From Steinernema hermaphroditum (taxonomy: Eukaryota; Nematoda; Chromadorea; Rhabditida; Steinernematidae): a stretch of DNA of 64,000 bases. The stretch is from NCBI GenBank assembly GCA_030435675.1, contig CM059625.1, positions 1,550,001 to 1,614,000 on the forward strand, in the 5' to 3' direction. Positions 1-12,042 of this stretch are shown here, piece after piece; within the stretch, counting starts at the first letter, position 1; every line of letters starts with the position of its first letter. The notes under the pieces are model-generated. The model did no database searches. It was given only the letters and a program-made list of their open reading frames with translations, and had not been told where the DNA came from. The position numbers were made by a program, and so were the translations under genes.

Positions 1-21
1 AGCGATCAGAAAAAGACTCAC

Positions 22-932
22 CACTTTGTTTTGGAGCATACTAATTCCGAACCGTTTCAAACTGGGGCTTTGCGGGAAAAGTACAGTAACATCTTCAGGG
101 AAAACGGGCATGTCGAGTTTGAATGTGTGGACATTCTTCAGTAAGCGAATGAGTGCCCTGAAATTAGTCAAATACTTAACTTTGTCACCTTGATGTAGGT
201 CTCTCAAAACAATAGTTAATCTGTGAAAAGGAATCGAATTCTCAGAGAATCAATGTGACTATGAGAATTTGTTAAAAAATGTCATTGGTGGACGTACCTC
301 AACGATTGAGTGGGAATGGCAAAGTTTCCAATGGTGTGTGTAAGCTGGAACGATTGGAGATTCTTGATCAAATCCTCCGCGTACAAAGTGTAGATGCGGA
401 GCACCTCGCCGTAAGCTTTGCCTTCGATGTCCGAACTGAGGTGGAGCTCTTGGATGTCTGGGCAACGCTTTGACATGCTACAGTATTAAGTCGGTGATAC
501 CGGTGCATAAAGCAGTGAACCATACCAGTGGAAAATGTGATGACCGTAAGTTGCGCTTGGGATGTCAAATTCAATTTTTCGAAGATACTGTCCATACTTT
601 TTCAGAAACCCACATACGTGCATGTCAGCGACCGCGCTCATTCTAGTATGGTCGGCAATGGTGGTGGGGATATGTATTTCTGACACTCCTTTGAAAGTCG
701 TCTGTATGATGTCGTACCAGTCGCGGCAAACGACCTCCACTTGAACACGACGCCTCATGGAAAAGTACTGGAAAATCTTGTATTTGACGTTCTCGGGCAA
801 GTCGCTGAACGAGGCCTCATGCTTCTTATATTTCACGCAAGTGGCACTGTGGTGCTTCCGCTTCTTCTTGATGTCACGTTTAACACGCGGTTCGTGCTCG
901 TCCTGATTTGGGTGCTCTTTTGTCTTACCCAT
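22..932 (-). CDS. F-box/leucine-rich-repeat protein, 3' end outside window
   Basis: This is probably a substrate-recognition subunit of an SCF ubiquitin ligase. Exons on the minus strand are 932-526, 477-298 and 220-22; phases agree (2 then 2), and a donor at 21-16 carries the gene off the left edge. The start codon at 932-930 opens a basic leader. It is followed by a clear F-box near residues 42-75 (SDLPENVKYKIFQYF, then the invariant VCRDW). After the F-box come leucine-rich segments such as CPDIQELHL and SLKRFGISML, spaced as in LRR-type F-box proteins. An upstream in-frame Met at 971 would add 13 residues; I prefer 932 because the basic leader starts there. Nematodes have hundreds of fast-evolving F-box genes, so no orthology is claimed and the target is unknown. 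Confidence 0.75.
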
Positions 933-3900
933 TCTGAAGCGGATACGTTCAAGTTCACAGAACAGCAACATTCAGGTATAAACACGGCACATTTAGTTAA
1001 CGTAAATTGATCGGCACGCTTTCCATATGTATAAAATTAGTAGTTCTGCTCGTATTTAAATCCAAGAGATTGCTGGATACCGCGTGCCCATAAAATAAAG
1101 TTAACCCTAAAGTGTATAATGGTTTGAAACCGCAGTTTTCTTTTATAGAATTTCTTGAGCATAAGGCGCACTAAGGTGCGCCATGTCGGCCAGTAGTAGG
1201 GCGGCCATGAGGTTCTACTTCTACACTCACCTCTTAACTAGCTGTGGTATGATCGCGCCACATGGTGTGCATTTGTGCGGTTTCGAAGGTTCTTTGAATA
1301 TGAACACATTCATTTACATTCTCAGCTGATTTTCAGGGGGCTATCTATGATCCCTTAAGAGGGCGTTAGTAATGGAAAGTGATCATAGCACTGAGAAAAC
1401 CTTCAAGGTTGCCAAGCTTTGCTTTGACTTCTGAGTCAGTCGAACATCGTCAAGCATTACGCAAATTTTTGTTTACAGAATTCACGCAAAATATCGTAGT
1501 GAAAACACCAATTTCAAAACAGCAATTTGACTACGTCAGATGTTTTGTGGTGTAGTGTTAAACCTCCTATTATCTATCACTATTGCACACAATACGTTGC
1601 TGTAAGGTGAGAAAGTAACCCCTTTCCGTTAACATAAAGTTACAAAAAGGAAATAACAATCGTATAAGGGAAGGCCTCCACATTTTGCCACCCTGAAGAA
1701 TAGCATTCTCAGTCAAAATATACTCTCCTTGGTTTACGACAAATTACTCAAAATACATATCTCATGGAAGCCCCTCAGCCACTTGGTGTCTCGTTCTATC
1801 ATCCGTAGTTCTATCATCCGTTTTCTATTATCTCATATCCGGACTAACTTTTTTAGTCCGATCAGCTGTCTCAATTGTCCAAAACAAGATTACATGTGCA
1901 CAGTTGTATGTACACTGCACGTAGAAGATGGTGAATCTCTTCTTGAGGGCATTCACTCTCCGCAAAACAACACCAGAAAAATAAACAAATAATAAACAGG
2001 CAAATATGTGAGAAGCGAACGGGAAAACGCGCGTGTTCGCGGCATGGCTGAGCGGCGCCGCTTCTTTCGCCCTGCGATGGACACTTCCGAACGTCGATCG
2101 ATAATGCTCGCCGTCGAGCGCCTTTGCTCTTCGGCTACGGGCGCTCGACGAGAGAAATTGAAAGCGACTGGGGACGGGGATGCTTTACCAAGGCGACTGC
2201 CGGGGGCGATGACATGTGGTAATTACATGAGCACCTGAGCAATCAACCATTTTCAGGTAAATCCAAGATGTTATTGCGAATGTGCTGCGATAAGGGGCAC
2301 AACAACTGCTGAATAAGCTTTGAAAAAGTGGGACAGAGCAACAACTATTATAACGCGCTTCCCAGATTAATTTTCTTCTCGAATTGCGAAGAGCGGGTAA
2401 TTAGGTACAGGATTGAGGAATTGGTCACATATCAGAATCTGAAGTTTCTCGAAAATCTCAACACTCAACGTATGGATTTTAGTTTTTTACTTATCATACA
2501 AACAATGCAGCAGTTCCCAACTGAAATGAAATGCACTAATGATTGTTTTGCGCGTTCACTTCGTCCATCATGTACCGGTCTCACCTTATAGAAGGACGTA
2601 TTGCAGAGCTATAGTAACGTTGTTGTATTGACAACAAGCGAACAAGCGAGGAACAGAACAGAAATACTGGGAAATAAGCCAGATATAATTGAGTTGTTTT
2701 TGATACTGAGTTATTAGAACCAATAGTAAGCGAGTTCGACCTAGATTTTCCAAATTCTTTCACTAGAACTCCCGCATAAATTCCATGTAACTTAGGCGAC
2801 CGGAACATGCCTAACATGAAATACACGGACCGTTCTCATTCACACCAACTCAATCAGTTCCCCGAATCGCACTCCATGAGTGAGTTACCTGGCTGACAGC
2901 TGTAATGAAGTTACTATATATAAATAAATTTCATATTGGTTCCGCGGTGTTGGCCGGCCAGAAAGTTCGTGTGCATTTTAAAGCAGGTATGAAAGCTATT
3001 GCAGTTTCGACTCTTAACTCTTCTGAGGAACGAGGTGCCCTCAGCGAAATACCTTCCCATCGAACAACGAACACTTATGGGTACAGTGCTGTAAGGGGTA
3101 CATTACAATGGATGCATATATGAAGATAGGGTGAGGATAACCATTTCTTTGGACATGACGCAGACAGACATCGATGAAGATGTGTTTGCCAATAAAAATT
3201 CCGACCTATAAAGAAAACGGTTTTTTAAACGTCAAAAGCAGCCAATGTGCTCACACCATCGCCGAATGAGGCGAATTCAGGGTGCTAATAGCATTGGTCC
3301 ATATGACACCGTGTACACGTATGCCTTCCCTATGAACGGTAGAGGCTTACCATAACCGTGACTCCACGAAAAGTACTCCCTTTCCAAAGATTCGCGCAGA
3401 TTGGACCTGTAGGTAGTTAATTAGTGATCCCGTTGACCAACACACTCACAATATTTGGCATGTTTATAAAACCGGCATATCTGCATTTGACAGAAGAGCT
3501 GCAGCAGTTCAATCTTTTCTGTTTTTTTTTGCCAGTGCAGCGTGTAAAAGCACGTTTGCTTCTCCAAAAATTGGACCACGTCTTATATGGTAAACATATG
3601 GTAAACATGAAGCTGTGACCAAAAATTACAACAATTTATATAGTACTGCCTTCATTGCGCAGAGATATGTATGTTTCTGCATATATTCGGTGCTTCCAGA
3701 AGACAGCATGCGATTGATTTGTTTGAAACATCTTCGAAGAACTCGTTCGGGCGTTCCCGTTAATTTTTTTTGGCTGCAGAATGAAACGCCGGCGTTCAAG
3801 ATCTCCACTTGCAACTTCCTCCTTCAACTGTGTTCCGTTCGAATCAAGCCGTTGCATTTGTGAGTGGTGCAAATATGGAGATCTTGTTCAATTTGGACCT

Positions 3901-4052
3901 AGAGGTAAGTTTGTTATCTTTGTGTTTAGTGCTTATATAGTTTGGGTGCATGGTCGCCTTAGAGTGAGAGTCTTGAAAGCACAAGAATCTGTCTTTGATT
4001 TTGGGTAGTGGTGACGTTTTTTCGTGATCAATACTACGAAAAATCATCTATA
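933..4052. other. Intergenic region without a supportable gene
   Basis: Only short ORFs without family signatures or consistent splice chains are present. An arginine-rich frame at 2008-2238 and one at 3781-3908 ending in a good donor (gtaag at 3905) were examined. The latter has phase 1 and cannot join the phase-0 acceptor of the next gene. I see no tRNA, no long inverted repeat and no simple-sequence tract. Confidence 0.5.
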
Positions 4053-4736
4053 ATGAACTATGTTGTAAAGTTACAATTAGAAGTCAGTTGCATGTTTTGC
4101 AATTTATAACTACTATAAGAATACCATGGGGTCTTCTGTGTTGTTTTCTGCTTTTTTCGCAATTTATAATAGCTTATTTGTGTACAGCGTGAACATTTAG
4201 CGAATCACTCTCATCTTCGGTATCCTCTACGTCATTGGCAGTGTCCTTGGATTCTGTCTTTCCGGATTGGGCTGTTTGTGTGCCAAGGACGACAATGATA
4301 TGCGGCGCAAGAGCTGTTGGTATGCCATCCAGAATGGGAACACACTACTTTTGGGCACACTTACCATTTTGGCCATTGTGTTGCAAAAATCGTGGCTTCT
4401 CTGGCCAACAATCATCAACTCTGTCTGTAACGCTTACGATGTTCTAAATATTATGTTTAAGCAATAGGTAATCAAATTGGTGATCGTATTTATCGAAGAA
4501 GTGAAGATCTGCGTGAGCTGCGGAAATACCGAACTTCAAAGTACAAAAACATGAATTTTTGTTATCACAAGGTCGACGTTTCAGATAAGCTTCCTGCTCG
4601 GTTCATGGGCAACATCTTTTCGATCCTTTTCGGCATGGCCTACATTTTCGTCGTATATAACTGTGCAATTCTCTTGGGTCAGAAAAGTGCATCTGTCGCT
4701 CCAATGAGTACCACCAATACCACTCTGACCGGTTGA
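4053..4736 (+). CDS. Small four-helix membrane protein, copy 1
   Basis: The family is not recognised. The model is four exons: 4053-4064 (tentative, four residues), 4201-4422, 4468-4540 and 4585-4736, giving about 152 residues. Junction phases are 0, 0 and 1, identical to the paralog at 8445-9053, and the last exon is exactly 152 nt in both copies. Four hydrophobic segments are visible, beginning LIFGILYVIG, LLGTLTILAI, VIKLVIVFIE and FSILFGMAYIFVVY. The second segment is the best conserved between copies (GTLTILAI.LQKSWLL). A hydrophilic Ser/Thr-rich tail ends the protein. It may act in a membrane, but the sequence gives no substrate or partner. The first exon is the least certain part. Confidence 0.55.
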
Positions 4737-4901
4737 CATTGAGCAAGCTGACGAACTCCATCATTCCTGCTTTAATGAAAGTACGGATGAGTTTGAAATT
4801 CTCTTATAGACTGCTGAAGTCAGGTGTAATAATGATTCGTTTGCATAACAGCCTTTATTTCCGTAACAAATCTAACAATGTATTAATAAATACCCGTGTC
4901 A

Positions 4902-7278
4902 TTATTCCAAATCAACATCAAAATCGTACTCGTCTTCATCAAATTCTTTAGGCTGGGTTGCCGTTTCAAGAGAACCGTTACTGCCAAGTGCAGCAAAGAT
5001 GCTGTCCGGAATCGAGGAGAGCTTTGGATCATCTTTTGCTAACTCATTCGTCTCCGGTTGGATCGGGCTAGGTGTCGCGAAGATGTCGTCCATTCCAAAC
5101 GGTTGCTGTTTTACATTCTTCTTTTCATGGTTTGATTCCCGGAGGTGTGTATCAGCAAATGTTACTGATTTCTGGGGCTTATCTTTGATATTGGAATGTA
5201 CACCAATTTCTTCTGCATCGTTGGCAAGCTTTCGCACAGTGGTGACTTTGTTTTCGGACTTCTTTGACTGGTCCTTCTTGTAGAGCTTAGAAAGTGGGTC
5301 TTCACTCTCCTGCTCCATTGGCGGGAAATAGAGTTCACCATTTTTCTCCGCTATGTCGTTGTCGTCCCTCTTGACGATATGGTCCATTTTATTCCACATG
5401 TTAAGCACGATGTTGCTGATTATGTGGTCTTCGTCAAGCTCTTTGATCACATCGCTTTCCTTTATGTTCCAGTTAGTGTCCAAATTCGCGGTCATCTCTT
5501 TCTTGAACGGCATCCCCGTCTCCACTTCGCGATCAATGAGATCCTGTACAAAGGTGTTCTCCTCGTCGCTGTCGCTATCCAGTTCGAGTTCGCAATTCAT
5601 GAGGGTTACAGCCGTACTTGTTGGCCGTAAGAACTCAGGATCAAGTTCTTTCTCACAGATCGGCGCTTCCTCCTCTTCGTAAAATTCTACCACAACTTCT
5701 GCGTCGGCCTTCCTGTCTTCTTTCATGTCCTTGATTGTAACAATGTCACTCCAGAGCACTCCACCGTCTGATAAACGAAATAGGAAGGCGTCTTCATCGC
5801 CAACGGCGCAATGATGCATCGAAAATGTCTGAGCGCCCATTCTCGCTTTATTTGGGATCCGTCCTTCGCCGTGGTATTTCACATAGCTCAGCGCCGAGTC
5901 CAAGGCGTGGACTTGCTTTGGCGGTCCTAGCGATGAAAAGGTGGACAGACTTGGATGGAAGTATAAGGACCATAGTTGTAGCGAGGGTTTGACGGCCAAG
6001 TTCATGCTATAGTAAGGCATGATAACTGGTGGACGTCCAAACTCTGTTGCGCGGCTTCGGTCAATGTAGGTAGCACCGAAGGTCACAAAGTCACCGCCGC
6101 CATAGCATGAGTGTGTCATTTCCAGAAGGGGCTTCTTTGGGCTTCGGTAGTCCAGCACGTAATGGAAGCGTTCTGTGGTTACCATGGTGTAATTAGGCTG
6201 TCCAGGGATCGGAGCGACATGGCAAATGGTCATAGGGTTCCGCAGTACGTCAAGGGGATCTTGGATTGCGTCAAGTTCCGGAAAGAAGTCATCGAATTCG
6301 CAGAGTACGTTGCCATGCGAGTGGGCCATAGGATGCTCGCGGAGATCACAGAAACTTAAGGAGAAGCTACCGCCGGCAAGAATGACACGCGGACAGTCTG
6401 TTGCGCATATGTTCTGCAACAAAAGGAGAGGTATGATTATTCGTTATAAGATTAGGCTGTACCTTCACATCCTCGAAGTGCTTCACTCTTCCAAGAGGCT
6501 CGCCAATCTTTCCATGCCACACCAGTCCCATCCTGTCACAAATCACAATCTCGTCTTCCATATAAGGTATTTGTAGCAAATCGTCAGCGTATTGATTAAA
6601 TAGCATCTGTGGTTGTTCCATGTTGGGACCGCACAGTTCAAGGCCTGTGATGGTTCTAGCGGCAACCTCGTTTGAGAGCCTAAAAAGTGGTAAATGTCAG
6701 TACTGAATTATAGCATCTATTATGACTCAGTTCTGTTGTAAATAGTTTAGAAAAGCTCACCCTTTAAGTGTCCTCAATTGCACAATGTTTGAAGATGCTG
6801 TACATTCAGTGGCTATGCTATTATACTTCTCCATTGCGATGGAGGGCTTTCCCTCATCGGTAAGTTCAAACCCAATATTTATATTATATATCCGGCTTCG
6901 ATTTGTGGATTCGTCGACCAACCAAAGCGGAATGTGAGAATCGTTTCTTGTGACGTGTGCAGCGCCTGTGAGAAGATTTCTTCTTTTTAAACGTATCGCT
7001 GGTTGGTCGGCGCGGTGTGTTCCCGGTGGTCGCAGAAAGTTAAAGCTGTCATCTCCCAGGTCCCTCATTCGGAGCAAAGGCTGGCTGAATCCGACTTCAT
7101 GCGGTTCGAGATATGGAGTTTCCCAGAATCGAGCTAGGTTGTGCTCCGGAATGTAGCGTTCCTTCGCGAAAATATTTGGAGCACTGAAGTTCACAGATGA
7201 AAATCGAATTCCTCCATAGCCGTGGGACCCCAAGCCAATGCGATCGCGGTCGTTTCTATTTGTGGATATAAATGACAT
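4902..7278 (-). CDS. TAF1C-like protein (possible RNA polymerase I SL1 subunit)
   Basis: Three coding exons, 7278-6761, 6679-6463 and 6413-4902, join in phases 2 and 0 to give 748 residues. A polypyrimidine-AG acceptor lies just before the start codon, so there is a spliced 5' UTR. The middle part (about residues 173-420) reads like a WD-type propeller. It has blade ends such as VICDRMGLVWHG and SFCDLREHP, and a phrase of the type 'TTERFHYVLDYRSPKKPLLEM', comparable to the 'driving D-R-P' blades of TAF1C. The last 290 residues are acidic and low-complexity (DSDSDEEN, EEEEAP, DEDEYDFDVD). A reverse-strand AATAAA lies at 4856-4861. TAF1C belongs to the SL1/TIF-IB promoter factor of Pol I; the assignment here rests on remembered pattern only and could be another WD-like nucleolar protein. 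Confidence 0.4.
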
Positions 7279-8444
7279 GAAATCTGGAATAAAAAAAACA
7301 CATTAGTAACATGGTAGAAGCTCTTGGTGAAAGACAATCTTGTTTTCGTCAAAGTCGCATATTTAACCCAAGTGAATCGCAGAACAATCAAAGAATACCA
7401 ACAAGAATGTGAATAGAATCGCTTTCCGAGCCACCATTGTAATGCATTTCTTCGTCAATGAATAAGCCAAGACTCACAAACAAAACATAGAACCGTATTT
7501 GTCCAAATGAGTTTACCATAGTCACCTACGGCATTTTCGACGTCGCGTGAACATCAGCAGCTCAAACTGGATTATTCCGCGATTGCTTGGTGTCAAACAA
7601 TCATATCAAGTTCAGTAAAGCCATAAAAACGAAGGATTTTGTTTAGAACGCGGAACAAAAACTGTAAAGTATAGTAACATGTTACCGCTTTTTTGCTGTT
7701 AAACAGCTGTTAAAAGACATAACAATCGTAGATATTTCCTTGTGGTCTTGAGTGGAAACGTGCAAAACCAGCCTGTTGAGAAAACGAGTGAGTTGTGCTA
7801 GTGGGAGACATCGGTAGTATTTGTCGCAAAGCCCTTACTTTGGACAAGGGTGCAATCCAAACGTTGACAATCCTTGTCATAACAGTGATAACAAAACACG
7901 TCGGCATTCACCATTGGAAAGATGCGTAGATCTAAACTCAGCTTGATGTCGTACTAAGCATAATGTACCGACCGTTTTCTAAGTGTGAAATATTCTAATT
8001 GTATAGTCTACCTTCCGGAGTTTTTAAGGTACGCGAGCGATTGGACATGGCTTACACTTGATTTAGGAAAGATACCATTTAAATGCAAACTGCGCTTTCA
8101 CTCCGCTTTGAGAAGGTCCACACCGGAACGGGACAGTGCATCTCCGAGAGGGGTCCATCTCCCGAAAGCTAACGTGAATTATCTTCACCAATTCGCCTTT
8201 TCTGAAATATCACATTCCGCAAATCACAAATGTCGATAATAGCGTTTTCGGATCCCTTATGTGACTCACAATACATCGCCGTCACCACAAAGGCGCAAGA
8301 AAAAGGGCCAACATATGTAGGACTTCAAAATTCGTCGCCAAGGCTTGCTTCCAGCCATCTTCCAGCCAGACACTTCGAGTCGCATTGTAATTATTATTTG
8401 GTGCGTTGGGTGCCTACGTATTGGATTAAAACCTAACAATTATC
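7279..8444. other. Divergent intergenic region
   Basis: This lies between the 5' end of the TAF1C-like gene (minus) and the second four-helix gene (plus). It must hold both promoters and the non-coding first exon of the minus gene. The acceptor of that exon is the T-rich tract and AG (read on the minus strand) just upstream of 7278. No coding frame, TATA box or repeat stood out. Confidence 0.4.
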
Positions 8445-9053
8445 ATGGACACTTATGAGGTTGGTATGCAGTGTGTTTATGCTAGACGACGACATACATC
8501 AATAGCTTTCAGGTTATCATTTTGATTTTTGGAATTTTGTACGTTCTCAATGGACTATTTGGCTGTACTTGCGGAAGCGCCAAATTTTTGACCTCTAACA
8601 CCGAATGGAAATATCGAACATTGATTATCCATCTCTTTACCTATGTAAATGCACTTATTCTTGGTACCCTAACTATCCTTGCTATCGCACTCCAAAAGTC
8701 ATGGCTACTCGGGCCGACTATAATCCACGCAGTGAGTTAATTTGGCTGTATCTATGTTAACCTTCATCTTCATTTAGCTTATTAGAATTGTTGCTCAGTG
8801 TTTTTATATTGTAATTACCTTTAAGGGGTATCGCAATGAGGACGATGCCAATGAGCAAGGTATGTAAAGAAAACTGGTGCTTGTTACAGTATGTGTTTCA
8901 GATGAACGAAGAAAACGCATTTCGACCATTGGTACCTATGTCATAGCAGTAATCTTGGATATGATCTATATGATCGTTGCCATCTTGTGCGTCCAAGTGT
9001 TGAATGAAAAGAGCGATGCCTCGAACTGGAGCGTCCATCCTTCTAGGGGATGA
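8445..9053 (+). CDS. Small four-helix membrane protein, copy 2
   Basis: Exons 8445-8459 (M-D-T-Y-E), 8513-8731, 8778-8859 and 8902-9053 join in phases 0, 0 and 1 to give 155 residues. Four hydrophobic stretches are present: LIFGILYVLNGLFG, LILGTLTILAIAL, IVAQCFYIVITF and VIAVILDMIYMIVAIL. A short charged loop (RNEDDANEQDERRKR) lies between helices 3 and 4. Compared with the gene at 4053-4736, exon 2 is 219 against 222 nt and exon 4 is identical in length, so they are duplicates with the intervening minus-strand gene between them. No signal peptide cleavage site, catalytic motif or named domain is recognised. The function is unknown. Confidence 0.65.
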
Positions 9054-10447
9054 TTTGGACATTGCGACTACTGAAGTGCCGTTTTTATGTTTCATGCTAG
9101 AATTTGCTCTAAAGGATTTCTACAAAATAAGTTGATAAACTTCGTATTTGCGCGTGATTGAAAGCTCCCTTTGCTAATTGAGAAGCCGTTTAAGGTAGTT
9201 GGCTTGGTATTCGACAATCTTGGCGTTTATATTGATTACATCGCTAATTTGCACGCTTAGCTAACAGCATTGAGGCTACGCTGTGGTTGTCGTTACCAGG
9301 GGAACGACGTCTGTTTGGACCACCGGTATTTATGCGGCCAACGAAGGGGGGACATGCTTTACAGGGGAGTTAACGCTCATGCGCGGCCGACCGTAGGACT
9401 TCGATCATCATAGCTGCAATTTCTGCTCTTGCTCTCTGAGCGTTTGTCATTGTGTTACCCATTGTTGTCTGAAGATGCCAATGAGTTTATTCTGTGTTTT
9501 TGTTTTTTACATGGTATCTGTCGATGCACAGACTGACCTTATCAGGGCATCCGGACCTAGGCTACTTCAGTGGTTATCTTACCTGCTACCGCCGCTCTCT
9601 CAGCTTCACGGCTTTAATGGAAAGCAGAGTGCGAGGGTAATGCTGCTCCTCATCAGAATATGAGTGTGTCGCGCACGCTTTTTCTCTGGGCCTGCGTCTC
9701 CGCATCAATATGTGCAGCTTGACAGCTCTCGGATGCAAAGAAATCCACGCGCTTATTAGTAGCTGTCGTTTGCGGGGCCCTGAGGCTACGTTGTGGTTGT
9801 CGTTGTCAAGGAAACGATGCATGTTTGGACCATCGGTATCCATGTGCTTAGAGTACTACTGTGGAAAATCTGGTTTGCTAAAGAGGCGCCAATCGAAAGA
9901 AACTTTTTTACTGCGGTTTTAAGCATCTGAATCTTTTACACGGGGCAGATATGATTTATGGAAATGTAATTGCTGATAGCTGATGAAGACCATGCTCGTA
10001 GGCCGTTGCTAATTGGATTCTGAAAATATGAAAGCTCGGTTTTGTTTAAGGCGAATGATAAGCGACTTAATTAATAAACAACTTTGTTTACGTAACCATT
10101 TTCCCTCGAGATGTTTTGCTCCGTAGCACAGGCACTACAAACCTGCGCCATGAGCTTCGAGCATTAGCTCCAGAGCTGTTGTTAGTAAATAGGCGTAAAC
10201 TTTGCATGGAATGACCTCGCTTTTTGCTCAGCAACGAGAACAGGGCACGATAGGATTGCTAAGAACTGCTTGAAAGAAGCACATGCTTGCTCCTGGTAAA
10301 AAATGCTCCGGGTAAAAAAAATGGGTAACATTCAGGGTTTTCTCCACCACAACAAAAATCGTGAAAATGCTTTCAATCGTGACATATATTTTTGAATAAC
10401 AAATATGAAATTAAAGTTTCGATAATTGCAGAGACGACCAGCACGCG
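9054..10447. other. Intergenic region with one duplicated segment
   Basis: No supportable gene is present. A 62-residue frame at 9475-9663 begins with a hydrophobic stretch but lacks any other support. The region holds the imperfect direct repeat described separately (9271-9336 and 9781-9845), and AT-rich sequence before the next gene. Confidence 0.4.
9271..9845. repeat. Imperfect direct repeat of about 66 bp, two copies
   Basis: Copies at 9271-9336 and 9781-9845 both begin tgaggctacg and share the cores tgtggttgtcgtt and gtttggacca; differences are scattered substitutions. They are in the same orientation, 510 bp apart. This may be the remains of a tandem duplication or of a dispersed element. 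Confidence 0.6.
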
Positions 10448-11987
10448 ATGTCCCTTACAACGAAATACGGAGCTGAATGTGTCAAGGCTCTGCTAGAAGA
10501 GATCGCAAAGCATCCGGAGGTCTACGAGGTGCCTCTCTCCCAGCACACGACGATCCGCAAATTCCCTCCATGCGCAATGGTCAGCTGGAGGGGCATCATC
10601 TCCAATTTGCGGGAGATCTTCATAGGACGTTCGTTTTTTATTTACCATAATAATATACTTTCTGGATGGAGAATGTGAAAAATTGCTGCTTTGATTGCTA
10701 AAAAAGTTTTGATGACTTCGGACTGAGTGCCTCAGAAATACAGACTCAAATAACTAGGAGTGCAAATGAAAAAGCCTTAAAAACGTAATTGTGTATCTTT
10801 CTGATGTTTTTTGACGATTTCTTTTTTCTGACAATGAATTTCGGATGAATTTCTTCCGGACGCAAAATGGTAATGATTGTGTATATTTAGTCACCTCAGA
10901 CGATGCGTTCGTCACCTGGCGTTATATGCGCCTCCAGTACTTCAAAAGTTCCAGCAGCTCATGGATGTGGAAGCGCCACATGACGTTTCTCGACACAACG
11001 CATCGGAGGCGCCCGATGGGTAAGATTTTTTCGCGTTTATACGCTTGCGGTTTTCCGTATGCCCTTTCTTCGTAGGGAATGTTGGAGTGTCGAGGATCAA
11101 TTGACGATGTTACCTTAGTTGAACTAATTTTACTCTTTGCAGCAGTCAGCCACGCTTTGCCACCAAGTCAACAGCCTCGACGTCGGGAGGCCTCTCTCGA
11201 AGACTCATCTTCGCCGCCCATCGAAGGTATCATGTTGTAGTTTTTTATTGCAATTTCCGTAAAAAAAACAAAATCGAGGTGTTTTTGACGATTATGTATT
11301 TTCAGCCTCTCCTGCTCTTCCACAGGGTCAACCTCGCCTTGACCAGGCCCTCCTCAATGATGCGCCGGCGTTGCCCGTTGAAGGTAACACCATCACAAAA
11401 TCGTGATTGCTTCGCACCTTTGCGGATTCACGGTTATTTCTGTACCGTGAAACGCTTTTGTAGTCTACCACTGATGTATGCAGCTTATGTGCGGAAAATG
11501 GAAACTAAACGAGTGGTAACTTTCCTAATGCTCATCCTTTCCAGTCGCAGCCCTTCCGGCACTTCAAGCTCTGCCGCACCTTCCTAATTATCGCCCAGAG
11601 GCCGATGAACACGATGCTCCCATCGACGTTGACGGCGATTGGATGGAGCCCATGGACCAGGCTGTCCTGGAGCTCAGAGAGGAAGTGGACTCCACCACAG
11701 AGAGACTGGAGCAGCATGCGTTGGCCGTTGCGGCCGAGCAGGAAGCTAATCTCATGATGCCAGGTCCGCTCGTCCTCAATGGATCGCTCCCGTACCACCC
11801 GGAGAATCAAATATTTTGTAAGTTCCTTCACACATGCTCTAGTATGAGTTTAACAACACTTTTAGATGAAAATCTCGAGAACGCTTTCATGAGGATCGGC
11901 ACCCACTCTGGTTGGGAAGAACATGCCAGCGAGCTCCGCAGGAAAATCGCGCAGATCGTCAACGCGATCCACGAGGAGGACGAGTAA
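10448..11987 (+). CDS. MADF-like nuclear protein, copy A
   Basis: Six exons (10448-10628, 10891-11019, 11143-11226, 11306-11383, 11545-11817, 11866-11987), all joined in phase 1, give 288 residues. Residues 1 to about 105 resemble a MADF (Adf-1-type Myb/SANT) domain: a first helix LLEEIAKHPEVYE, a central W in VSWRGIISNL, and a third block VTWRYMRLQYFK comparable to the family's 'kkWknLRdqY'. MADF domains usually bind DNA. The middle is Pro/Ser-rich and acidic. The last 40 residues form a module (LENAFMRIGTHSGWEE) shared with the gene at 13129-14245. The exon 1 donor is weak (acgttcg) and could shift by a codon. An AATAAA lies at 12095-12100. Confidence 0.7.
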
Positions 11988-12042
11988 CGGATCAGGACAA
12001 TCGCGAACATCGTTAATGTGATCCACGACGAGGAGGAGTGAC
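11940..12042 (+). repeat. In-frame tandem duplication of a C-terminal tail across a stop codon
   Basis: The 49-nt unit at 11940-11988 contains the last codons of copy A and its TAA. It is repeated at 11994-12042 with an offset of exactly 54 nt (18 codons). The second unit stays open in the same frame and would encode RTIANIVNVIHDEEE before TGA, against RKIAQIVNAIHEEDE in the gene. Most differences between the units are single-base substitutions. Confidence 0.75.

Noticed and set aside
2008..2238. Arginine-rich ORF of 76 residues
   Set aside because: GC-biased frame with no splice sites, no domain and no paralog.
3781..4008. Arg/Ser-rich ORF ending in a good donor, as first exon of the four-helix gene
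   Set aside because: The donor is phase 1, whereas the next exon must be entered in phase 0, as in the paralog.
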